A stretch of 6,824 nt of DNA from an uncultured Clostridium sp. (GTDB lineage: Bacteria; Bacillota; Clostridia; Lachnospirales; Lachnospiraceae). Under the pieces are notes generated by a model, which did no database searches, was not told where the DNA came from, and was given only the letters and a program-made list of their open reading frames with translations. The position numbers and the translations under genes were made by a program. The stretch covers positions 1 to 6,824 of the forward strand of contig CAUCIO010000122.1 in NCBI GenBank assembly GCA_958442925.1. The letters are read 5' to 3'. Numbering within the stretch: position 1 is the first letter of the stretch; every line of letters begins with the position of its first letter. Shown here piece after piece: positions 1 to 5,407 of this stretch.

Positions 1-21
1 TATGTTTCAATTCGAAACATA
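1..21. repeat. Palindrome with 8-bp arms at the window edge
   Basis: The arms TATGTTTC (1-8) and GAAACATA (14-21) are perfect reverse complements around a 5-nt centre. This could be an operator half-site pair or a small RNA hairpin belonging to whatever lies upstream. There is no T-tract after it, so it is not a convincing terminator. The window edge cuts off its context, so no function is assigned. Confidence 0.5.
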
Positions 22-52
22 CCCGTTCTGAAGCTTGAGGGCTTCGCCCCAT

Positions 53-118
53 ACTCCCGTAAAGATAAGGCTCTGCTGGGAAGTAAACTTCCTGACAGAG
101 CCTTATCTTTACGGGAGT
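53..118. repeat. Long perfect inverted repeat (23-bp arms)
   Basis: The left arm 53-75 and right arm 96-118 are exact reverse complements over 23 bp. The outer ends read ACTCCCG and CGGGAGT. The 20-nt centre holds a second small inverted repeat, GGAAGT (79-84) and ACTTCC (87-92), so the transcript would fold into one very long hairpin on either strand. Just upstream, 30-50 holds small overlapping hairpins (GAAGC/GCTTC at 30-34/41-45 and GGGC/GCCC at 39-42/46-49). Neither side of the long hairpin has a T-tract, so it does not fit a standard intrinsic terminator. It could be a palindromic intergenic repeat, a miniature mobile element or an unusual transcription barrier for the upstream gene. 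The inverted repeat is seen directly; any role is inference. Confidence 0.8.
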
Positions 119-128
119 GCCTGGCTCA

Positions 129-148
129 GTGTACACAAAAATGTACAT
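129..148. repeat. Two tandem 8-bp palindromes, possible operator
   Basis: GTGTACAC (129-136) and ATGTACAT (141-148) are each perfect 8-bp palindromes sharing the core TGTACA. They are separated by AAAA, so their centres are 12 bp apart. They lie about 30 bp upstream of the -35 box of the rnf promoter, where an activator or accessory regulator could bind. I do not recognise the binding protein. The symmetry is directly visible; regulatory function is inference. Confidence 0.4.
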
Positions 149-178
149 AACTTCCAGCTTTGAGCGTGTATTTTTTAA

Positions 179-196
179 TTGTGAAATTTTTCTCAC
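179..196. promoter_or_regulatory. Candidate Rex-type redox operator
   Basis: TTGTGAA (179-185), four bases, then TTCTCAC (190-196) matches 12 of the 14 fixed positions of the Rex consensus TTGTGAA-N4-TTCACAA. It lies directly on the -35 box, where a repressor would block RNA polymerase. Rex senses the NADH/NAD+ ratio and is known to control NADH-linked energy genes in Gram-positive bacteria, so an rnf target would make sense. The right half is degenerate, and the visible GTGA/TCAC symmetry has an 8-bp rather than 6-bp spacing, so chance in AT-rich DNA is possible. Confidence 0.3.
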
Positions 197-207
197 TATG
201 GTATACT
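179..207 (+). promoter_or_regulatory. Sigma-A promoter of the rnf operon
   Basis: The -35 box TTGTGA (179-184, 4 of 6 to consensus) is followed by a 17-bp spacer and the -10 box TATACT (202-207, 5 of 6). TG at 199-200, one base before the -10 box, gives an extended -10 element that would compensate for the weaker -35. Transcription would start near 213-215, leaving a leader of about 85 nt before rnfC. No other promoter of similar quality is seen between the long hairpin and rnfC. Confidence 0.75.
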
Positions 208-232
208 TTAAAAGACAGGGCTTCTCTGTACG

Positions 233-260
233 AATGTGACAAAAAATGTTACGTTTTTGT
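233..260 (+). other. rnf leader: short direct repeat and weak stem
   Basis: The leader between the promoter and rnfC holds two near-identical octamers, AATGTGAC (233-240) and AATGTTAC (245-252), 12 bp apart. Overlapping them is a possible weak stem, ACAAAAA (239-245) with TTTTTGT (254-260). The stem is AT-rich and no known riboswitch fold is recognised. This may be a regulator site or just an unstructured A-rich leader. Confidence 0.25.
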
Positions 261-299
261 AAAGAAAAGCAAAACAAACTAGAGAAAGAGGGTTATTAA

Positions 300-1625
300 A
301 TGGGTTTGGCTACATTTATAGGCGGCATTCATCCCTTTGAAGGCAAAGAGCTGTCTGAGGACAAGCCGATTCAGGTTCTGCCTCCGTTAGCGGGCGAAGA
401 GATGGTTTTCCCGTTGTCCCAGCACATCGGCGCTCCGGCGCGTCCGCTGGTGAAAAAGGGCGATCAGGTGCTGAAAGGCCAGATGATTGCAGAAGCCGGC
501 GGCTTTATTTCTGCCAACGTCATCTGCTCTGTTTCCGGCACAGTGAAGGGAATCGAGCCTAGGCTGGTTGCCAATGGAGCTATGGTTGACTCTATTATCG
601 TGGAAAATGACGGTGAGGATCATGCAGTGGAAGGCTTTGGGGAGCACAGAGACTGTACGAAGCTCTCCAAGGAAGAAATCAGAGACATAATCAAGGGCGC
701 AGGCATTGTAGGTCTGGGCGGCGCAGGTTTCCCGACTCATGTGAAGCTGACTCCCAAGGATGAATCTGCCATTGATCATGTAATTGTCAACGGCGCAGAG
801 TGCGAGCCGTATCTTACCAGCGACTACAGACTGATGATGGAACAGCCAGAGAAAATAGTCGGCGGCCTGAAGGTGATTTTACAGCTGTTTGACAATGCCA
901 AGGGCGTAATCGGTATTGAAAATAACAAGCCGGAGGCCATTAAAAAGCTGACTGAGCTGGTGAAGGACGAGCCCAGAATCGAGGTATGTCCGCTTCTTAC
1001 CAAGTACCCCCAGGGTGGTGAGCGTACCCTGATCTATGCAGTGACAAAGAGAGAGATTAACTCCTCCATGCTTCCTGCAGACGCTGGATGTGTTGTGGAC
1101 AATATTGATACAGTTGTTTCTATCTATAATGCAGTATGTGAGTCTACACCGCTGATCCGAAAGATTATTACAGTGACAGGAGACGCAGTTTCTAATCCTC
1201 AGAATTACGAGGTAAGGCTGGGAACCAGCTACAACCGCTTAATCGAGGCTGCCGGAGGATTTAAGACAGAGCCGGAGAAGATGATTTCCGGAGGTCCTAT
1301 GATGGGACAGGCTTTATTCAGCACGAACTTCCCGGTTGCCAAGACTTCCTCTGCTCTTACCTGCTTTACGGAGGATGAGGTAAAGGCTCAGGCTCCGACG
1401 CCGTGTATCCGATGCGGACGCTGTGTGGACGTATGTCCGGAGCATCTGGTTCCGCCGCTGATGATGAAAGCGGCTTCCGCCGAGGATCTGGAGCGTTTCC
1501 AGAGTCTGAACGGCATGGAATGCGTGGAGTGCGGATGCTGTGCTTTTGCATGTCCGGCCAAGAGACCGCTGACGCAGGCCTTTAAGGAAATGAGGAAGGC
1601 AGTTGCGGCCAGCCGCAGAAAGTAG
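300..1625 (+). CDS. rnfC: RnfC, NADH-binding Fe-S/FMN subunit of the Rnf complex
   Basis: RnfC is the cytoplasmic subunit that passes electrons to NAD+, and is related to NqrA and the 51-kDa subunit of complex I. In the 441-residue product, residues 1-100 form the N-terminal barrel-sandwich-like region typical of RnfC. GLGGAGFP (138-145) is the glycine-rich nucleotide/FMN loop, followed by GAECEPYLT (165-173), YPQGGE (236-241) and SGGPMMG (330-336). Two 4Fe-4S sets are complete: C369/C372/C375/C379 and C408/C411/C414/C418. It ends soon after the second set, without the long Ala/Lys-rich tail of many proteobacterial RnfC proteins. The ATG at 300 has an AGAGGG ribosome binding site at 287-292 with 7-nt spacing. 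It is first in the operon, about 85 nt from the predicted transcription start. No frameshift or missing ligand is seen. Confidence 0.97.
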   Translation: MGLATFIGGIHPFEGKELSEDKPIQVLPPLAGEEMVFPLSQHIGAPARPLVKKGDQVLKGQMIAEAGGFISANVICSVSGTVKGIEPRLVANGAMVDSIIVENDGEDHAVEGFGEHRDCTKLSKEEIRDIIKGAGIVGLGGAGFPTHVKLTPKDESAIDHVIVNGAECEPYLTSDYRLMMEQPEKIVGGLKVILQLFDNAKGVIGIENNKPEAIKKLTELVKDEPRIEVCPLLTKYPQGGERTLIYAVTKREINSSMLPADAGCVVDNIDTVVSIYNAVCESTPLIRKIITVTGDAVSNPQNYEVRLGTSYNRLIEAAGGFKTEPEKMISGGPMMGQALFSTNFPVAKTSSALTCFTEDEVKAQAPTPCIRCGRCVDVCPEHLVPPLMMKAASAEDLERFQSLNGMECVECGCCAFACPAKRPLTQAFKEMRKAVAASRRK

Positions 1626-1638
1626 GAGGTGGGAAGAA

Positions 1639-2577
1639 ATGGAAAAATTATTAAACGTATCGTCATCACCTCATGTGCGGAATAAGATTACCACTCAGAA
1701 CCTGATGTTCGATGTGGCGATTGCTATGATTCCGGCCAGTGTTTATGGTGTATGGCAGTTCGGTATGCACGCTCTTCTGGTGCTCATTGCCACCGTTGTT
1801 TCCTGTGTGCTGTCCGAGTATGTATATGAGAAACTGATGAAGAAACCGATTACGGTAAGTGACGGCAGCGCCGTGGTGACAGGCATGATCCTGGCCCTCA
1901 ATATGCCGCCGGAGATTCCATTATGGATTCCCTTCCTGGGCGGTATCTTTGCGATTATCGTAGTAAAGCAGCTGTACGGAGGACTGGGACAGAACTTTAT
2001 GAACCCGGCTCTGGCAGCCAGATGTTTCCTCTTAATTTCCTTTGCAGGATTTATGAATAATTTCTCTTCTGCAAAGCTTGGCTTTGACAGCCTGTCCGGA
2101 GCGACTCCTCTGGCAGCTATGAGAGCTGGAAACGATGTGGATCTCATGTCCTTAATTGTGGGACGTGTTCCTGGAACGATTGGTGAGGTTTCTGTCATTG
2201 CGCTGTTAATCGGAGCTGTTTATATGATCGCAAGGAAGGTCATCAGCCCAAGGCTTCCTCTGATTTACATAGGAACCGTGGCTGTGTTTATCTTCCTGTT
2301 CGGCGGCTTTGATATTACCTATGCAGTGAAAGAGGTATGTGCAGGCGGTCTGATTTTCGGAGCTTTCTTCATGGCTACAGACTATGTAACAAGTCCTCTG
2401 ACGAAAAAAGGGCAGGTTGTATACGGTTTGTTTTTAGGAATTCTGACAGGTATCTTCCGCCTGTGGGGCGCATCCCCGGAGGGAGTATCCTACGCAATTA
2501 TTTTAGGAAACCTTTTCGTGCCGCTGATTGAGAAAGTGACACTTCCAAAGGCATTCGGAAAGGGGGCTAAAAAATAA
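1639..2577 (+). CDS. rnfD: RnfD, membrane subunit with covalent FMN
   Basis: RnfD is an integral membrane subunit of the ion-translocating core, homologous to NqrB. The 312-residue product is highly hydrophobic, with roughly nine to ten likely membrane segments. It carries the family motifs GLGQNFMNPALAARCF (115-130), SGATPL (153-158) and FMATDYVTSP (244-253). T156 in SGAT is the residue expected to carry FMN through a phosphoester bond attached by ApbE, which is not encoded here. An in-frame ATG at 1603 would lie inside the end of rnfC. The ATG at 1639 is preferred because AGGAGGT (1624-1630) sits 8 nt before it and the protein then begins MEKLLNVSSSPH, as RnfD proteins do. That ribosome binding site overlaps the rnfC stop codon, suggesting translational coupling. 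Confidence 0.96.
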   Translation: MEKLLNVSSSPHVRNKITTQNLMFDVAIAMIPASVYGVWQFGMHALLVLIATVVSCVLSEYVYEKLMKKPITVSDGSAVVTGMILALNMPPEIPLWIPFLGGIFAIIVVKQLYGGLGQNFMNPALAARCFLLISFAGFMNNFSSAKLGFDSLSGATPLAAMRAGNDVDLMSLIVGRVPGTIGEVSVIALLIGAVYMIARKVISPRLPLIYIGTVAVFIFLFGGFDITYAVKEVCAGGLIFGAFFMATDYVTSPLTKKGQVVYGLFLGILTGIFRLWGASPEGVSYAIILGNLFVPLIEKVTLPKAFGKGAKK

Positions 2578-3185
2578 TGAAGGGAATTTTAAAAGATACA
2601 TTTATTCTGTTTGTTATTACCCTTGTGGCAGGTTTCTGTCTGGGCGGCGTACATGACATTACGTTAGAGCCGATTGCCAAAGCCCAGCAGGCAGCGGCCA
2701 CAGCTACTTATAAAGAGGTATATCCTGATGCGGCTGATTTTAAGGAAACAGCTGAGCTGACTGAAAAGGCGGCTGCAGCAGCAGAAGAACTGGCTGGACA
2801 GGGCTTTGGAAAGGTTCGTATTGACGGAGCCATGGAGGCAGTTGACGCCAGCGGTTCTGTGATTGGCTACTTAGTGACATCCACCTCTTCTGAGAGCTAC
2901 GGCGGAGACGTGCAGATTTCTGTGGGAATCACAGCTGAAGGAACCATTACAGGCGTAGGCTTTTTGGCTATCAGCGACACTCCAGGACTTGGTATGAAGG
3001 CAAAGGAACCTGCATTTAAAGATCAGTTTAACGGCAGACCGGCCCAGACCTTTGAGGTGACAAAGACAGCAGCATCCGGAGATGCCCAGATTCAGGCAAT
3101 CAGCGGTGCTACCGTTACTTCTACCGCAGTGACAAACGCAGTAAATGCAGCTGTGTACTTCTATACCAGCTGCGCTGCACAGTAG
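2577..3185 (+). CDS. rnfG: RnfG, membrane-anchored FMN subunit
   Basis: RnfG is a single-span membrane protein, homologous to NqrC, whose FMN-binding domain lies on the outer face of the membrane. The 202-residue product has one hydrophobic anchor at about residues 8-27, then an Ala/Glu-rich stretch (about 35-75), then the FMN-binding domain with SYGGDVQISVGI (107-118) and SDTPGLGM (133-140). SGATVTS (176-182) is the flavinylation motif, with T179 the expected FMN acceptor. The ATG overlaps the rnfD TAA by one base (TAATG), so translation is probably coupled; a purine-rich AAAGGGGG (2559-2566) serves as ribosome binding site. The length and motifs are normal for clostridial RnfG. Confidence 0.96.
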   Translation: MKGILKDTFILFVITLVAGFCLGGVHDITLEPIAKAQQAAATATYKEVYPDAADFKETAELTEKAAAAAEELAGQGFGKVRIDGAMEAVDASGSVIGYLVTSTSSESYGGDVQISVGITAEGTITGVGFLAISDTPGLGMKAKEPAFKDQFNGRPAQTFEVTKTAASGDAQIQAISGATVTSTAVTNAVNAAVYFYTSCAAQ

Positions 3186-3196
3186 GAGGTGGAGAC

Positions 3197-3880
3197 ATGA
3201 ACAAATATATAGAACGTATTTATAATGGTATCTGGAAGGAAAACCCGATTTTCGTTCAGATGCTGGGACTGTGTCCTACGCTGGCTGTTACCACTTCAGC
3301 GATCAACGGAGTGGGAATGGGACTTTCCACAACAGCGGTTCTTGTGGCGGCAAACGCCCTGATCGCTGCCCTCAGGAATCTGATTCCTGACAGAGTCCGC
3401 CTGCCAGCTGAGATTGTAGTAGTAGCTTCTTTCGTAACTATTATCGACATGCTGATGGAGGGCTTCGTACCTTCCCTGTACAGCGCTCTGGGAATCTATA
3501 TTCCTCTGATCGTTGTAAACTGTATTATCCTTGGACGTGCAGAGTCCTATGCCATGAAGAACGGCGTGCTGCTGTCTATTTTCGACGGTATCGGAATGGG
3601 ACTTGGATTTACAGTAGCCCTTGGATTAATCGGAGCGTTCCGTGAGCTTCTCGGATCCGGTATGATCTTTAATATTCAGGTAGCTCCTGCTTCCTACCAG
3701 CCAGTGTCAATCTTTATTCTGGCTCCCGGCGCTTTCTTTGTACTTGCAGGCCTGACAGCTCTTCAGAACAAGCTGAAGGCTCCGTGCGCGACGAACGGCT
3801 CTGTCAAGAAAGAGAAAAAGTCCGGATGCTGCGGCGATTGTGCAAGCTGCAAGGATAAAGATGCAAAAAAGGATGAATAG
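3197..3880 (+). CDS. rnfE: RnfE, membrane subunit with cysteine-rich tail
   Basis: RnfE is one of two paired six-helix membrane subunits, homologous to NqrD, which with RnfA holds an intramembrane Fe-S site for electron transfer. In the 227-residue product the two conserved membrane cysteines are C26 (in LGLCPTLAV) and C109 (in VVNCIILGRAESYAMKNG). Positive charges at the N-terminus and in the loops after helices 2 and 4 predict that both ends are cytoplasmic. After the last helix comes a charged tail (about 190-227) with C197 and a CCxxCxxC cluster at C211, C212, C215 and C218, which looks able to bind metal or an Fe-S cluster and is not part of the core fold. AGGAGG (3184-3189), overlapping the rnfG stop, is 7 nt before the ATG. 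Confidence 0.96.
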   Translation: MNKYIERIYNGIWKENPIFVQMLGLCPTLAVTTSAINGVGMGLSTTAVLVAANALIAALRNLIPDRVRLPAEIVVVASFVTIIDMLMEGFVPSLYSALGIYIPLIVVNCIILGRAESYAMKNGVLLSIFDGIGMGLGFTVALGLIGAFRELLGSGMIFNIQVAPASYQPVSIFILAPGAFFVLAGLTALQNKLKAPCATNGSVKKEKKSGCCGDCASCKDKDAKKDE

Positions 3881-3892
3881 GAGGAAGCATAG

Positions 3893-4468
3893 ATGAAAGA
3901 GTTACTTGTTATAGCGATCAGCTCAGCTCTTGTGAGCAACGTCGTATTAAGCCAGTTCCTTGGCATCTGTTCCTTCGTCGGCGTATCCAAAAAGGTAGAG
4001 ACAGCTGCCGGTATGGGCGGAGCGGTTATCTTCGTTATTACCATTGCCTCTATTGTATCCAGCCTGATCTATCAGTTTGTGCTGCAGCCGCTTGGAATGG
4101 ATTACCTGAAAACAATCGTATTTATCCTTATTATCGCTGCTCTGGTTCAGATTGTAGAGATGTTCTTAAAGAAATGTATGGTTTCTCTGTATAATGCGCT
4201 GGGTGTATTCCTGCCTCTGATTACCACGAACTGCGCTGTGCTCGGTGTAGCTCTGACAAACGTGCAGAGTGGCTACGGCTTTGTGCAGAGCGTTGTAAAC
4301 GGAATCGGTACGGCAGCCGGCTATACGATTGCTATCGTACTTTTAGCCGGAATCCGTGAGCACATGGAGGGAAATGATGTACCATACAGCTTCCAGGGTT
4401 CTCCTATCGTACTTGTAACAGCAGGATTGATGGCGATTGCATTTTTCGGATTTTCCGGATTACTGTAA
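3893..4468 (+). CDS. rnfA: RnfA, membrane subunit of the Rnf complex
   Basis: RnfA is the second six-helix membrane subunit, homologous to NqrE and paired with RnfE in inverted topology. The 191-residue product is almost entirely hydrophobic. The conserved cysteines are C26 (SQFLGICSFVGVSKK) and C114 (LITTNCAVLGVAL), the expected ligands of the intramembrane Fe-S site together with those of RnfE. C95 is an extra cysteine. Lys/Arg-rich loops after helices 1, 3 and 5 (VSKK, FLKK, GIREH) put the N-terminus outside, opposite to RnfE, as expected for this pair. AGGAGG (3879-3884) overlaps the rnfE stop codon and is 8 nt from the ATG. Length and motifs are normal. Confidence 0.97.
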   Translation: MKELLVIAISSALVSNVVLSQFLGICSFVGVSKKVETAAGMGGAVIFVITIASIVSSLIYQFVLQPLGMDYLKTIVFILIIAALVQIVEMFLKKCMVSLYNALGVFLPLITTNCAVLGVALTNVQSGYGFVQSVVNGIGTAAGYTIAIVLLAGIREHMEGNDVPYSFQGSPIVLVTAGLMAIAFFGFSGLL

Positions 4469-4483
4469 AGGGAGGATACGAAA

Positions 4484-5275
4484 ATGAATGTTACAGCAAT
4501 TATTATAGCAGCCGTTGTAATCGCAGCAACCGGTATCATCGTAGGTATCGGTCTGGGACTGTTCGGCGAGAAATTTAAGGTTGAGGTAGACGAGAAAGAG
4601 GCGGCTGTCCGTGAAGCTCTTCCAGGCAACAACTGCGGAGGCTGCGGATATCCTGGCTGCGATGGTCTGGCAAAGGCTATTGCAGAGGGAAAGGCTCCTG
4701 CCAATGCCTGTCCGGTAGGCGGCGCTCCTGTCGGGGAGAAGATCGCGGCTATCATGGGTGTGGAAGCCGGAAGCAGCGAGAAGATGGTAGCTTTTGTAAA
4801 GTGCAAGGGAACCTGCGATAAGACAAAGGTGAAATACACCTACCACGGAATTGAAGACTGCAAGAAGGCAGCCGTTGTTCCGGGAGGCGGTCCTAAGGCC
4901 TGCACCTATGGCTGCATGGGATTTGGCTCCTGTGTGAAGGCCTGCAAGTTCGACGCCATCCATGTCATAGACGGAATTGCCGTAGTAGACAAGGAAAAGT
5001 GCGTAGCCTGCGGCAAATGTGTGGCAGCCTGCCCACAGAAGCTGATTGACCTGGTTCCGTACAAGGCAGAGCATCTGGTTCAGTGCAACTCCCATGATAA
5101 AGGCAAGGATGTAAAGGCCAAATGTGACGTGGGGTGTATCGGCTGTACTCTCTGCACTAAGCAGTGTGAGTTTGATGCCATTCACATGGACAATAACGTA
5201 GCTGTTATCGATTATGAGAAGTGTACGAACTGCGGCAAGTGCGCAGAGAAGTGCCCGGTAAAAATTATTCAGTAG
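4484..5275 (+). CDS. rnfB: RnfB, ferredoxin-accepting polyferredoxin subunit
   Basis: RnfB takes electrons from reduced ferredoxin on the cytoplasmic side. The 263-residue product has one N-terminal membrane anchor (about 4-27), then an Fe-S domain with PGNNCGGCGYPGC and ligands C51, C54, C59 and C76. Two ferredoxin-like domains follow, with cysteine sets 140/144/150/154, 173/176/179/183, 218/221/224/228 and 247/250/253/257. Further cysteines at 107, 111, 126, 201 and 214 may serve another cluster, as in other clostridial RnfB proteins. The last four-cysteine set lies 6 residues from the C-terminus, so the protein ends with its second ferredoxin domain. An AAAGGGAGG ribosome binding site lies just after the rnfA stop, about 8 nt before the ATG. 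It is the last gene of the operon, with a terminator starting 3 nt after its stop codon. Confidence 0.97.
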   Translation: MNVTAIIIAAVVIAATGIIVGIGLGLFGEKFKVEVDEKEAAVREALPGNNCGGCGYPGCDGLAKAIAEGKAPANACPVGGAPVGEKIAAIMGVEAGSSEKMVAFVKCKGTCDKTKVKYTYHGIEDCKKAAVVPGGGPKACTYGCMGFGSCVKACKFDAIHVIDGIAVVDKEKCVACGKCVAACPQKLIDLVPYKAEHLVQCNSHDKGKDVKAKCDVGCIGCTLCTKQCEFDAIHMDNNVAVIDYEKCTNCGKCAEKCPVKIIQ

Positions 5276-5277
5276 AG

Positions 5278-5308
5278 AAAAAGGACGTCCTGAGGGGGCG
5301 TCCTTTTT
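5278..5308 (+). terminator. Intrinsic terminator of the rnf operon
   Basis: AAAAAGGACG (5278-5287) pairs perfectly with CGTCCTTTTT (5299-5308). Three more pairs (5288-5290 with 5296-5298, one of them G-U) extend the stem to 13 bp around a 5-nt loop. The right arm ends in five Ts, so it fits a rho-independent terminator. The A-run on the left arm means it could also work for transcripts on the minus strand. Confidence 0.9.
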
Positions 5309-5352
5309 AAATTTGTAAGAAAAAAGTCATACCTGCAGTAAATTTTATACGG

Positions 5353-5358
5353 TACAAT
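5353..5358 (+). promoter_or_regulatory. Possible -10 box for the lipoprotein gene
   Basis: TACAAT matches 5 of 6 bases of the -10 consensus and lies 50 nt before the lipoprotein start, downstream of the rnf terminator, where a separate promoter is needed. No good -35 box is found 16-18 bp upstream (the bases there read TACCTG), so this is a weak or regulated promoter at best. TTGTAA at 5313-5318 is too far away to be its -35. Confidence 0.3.
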
Positions 5359-5395
5359 ACAGGAAAGAACAATCAAATATCAGAATTCCATTGTC

Positions 5396-5400
5396 GGAGG
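5396..5400 (+). promoter_or_regulatory. Ribosome binding site deciding the lipoprotein start
   Basis: GGAGG at 5396-5400 lies only 1 nt before an in-frame ATG at 5402 but 7 nt before the ATG at 5408. The second spacing is the normal one, and the resulting protein begins MRKCTL, a typical positively charged signal-peptide start. Confidence 0.75.
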
Positions 5401-5407
5401 GATGAAT

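Noticed and set aside
53..118. Long hairpin considered as a standard intrinsic terminator
   Set aside because: There is no T-tract follows the stem on either strand, and the stem is much longer than usual. It is kept as an inverted repeat of unknown role.
1..118. Three successive dyads considered as a CRISPR array or riboswitch
   Set aside because: The units differ in sequence and spacing, so there are no repeated units as in CRISPR, and no known riboswitch core is recognised. The hairpin also lies upstream of the rnf promoter, so it is not in the rnf leader.
387..779. A 130-codon minus-strand open frame within rnfC
   Set aside because: It is antisense to conserved RnfC motifs and its translation has no recognisable domain.
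1603..1638. Upstream in-frame ATG for rnfD, adding 12 residues
   Set aside because: It lies inside the end of rnfC with no ribosome binding site, and the extra residues are unlike RnfD. The ATG at 1639 has an ideal AGGAGGT.
4460..5185. A 241-codon open frame on the minus strand across rnfB, and another of 172 codons in a different minus frame (4321-4839)
   Set aside because: Both lie antisense to an unambiguous RnfB/RnfA. Their translations show no family motifs and no operon context. They are by-products of the codon bias of the real genes.
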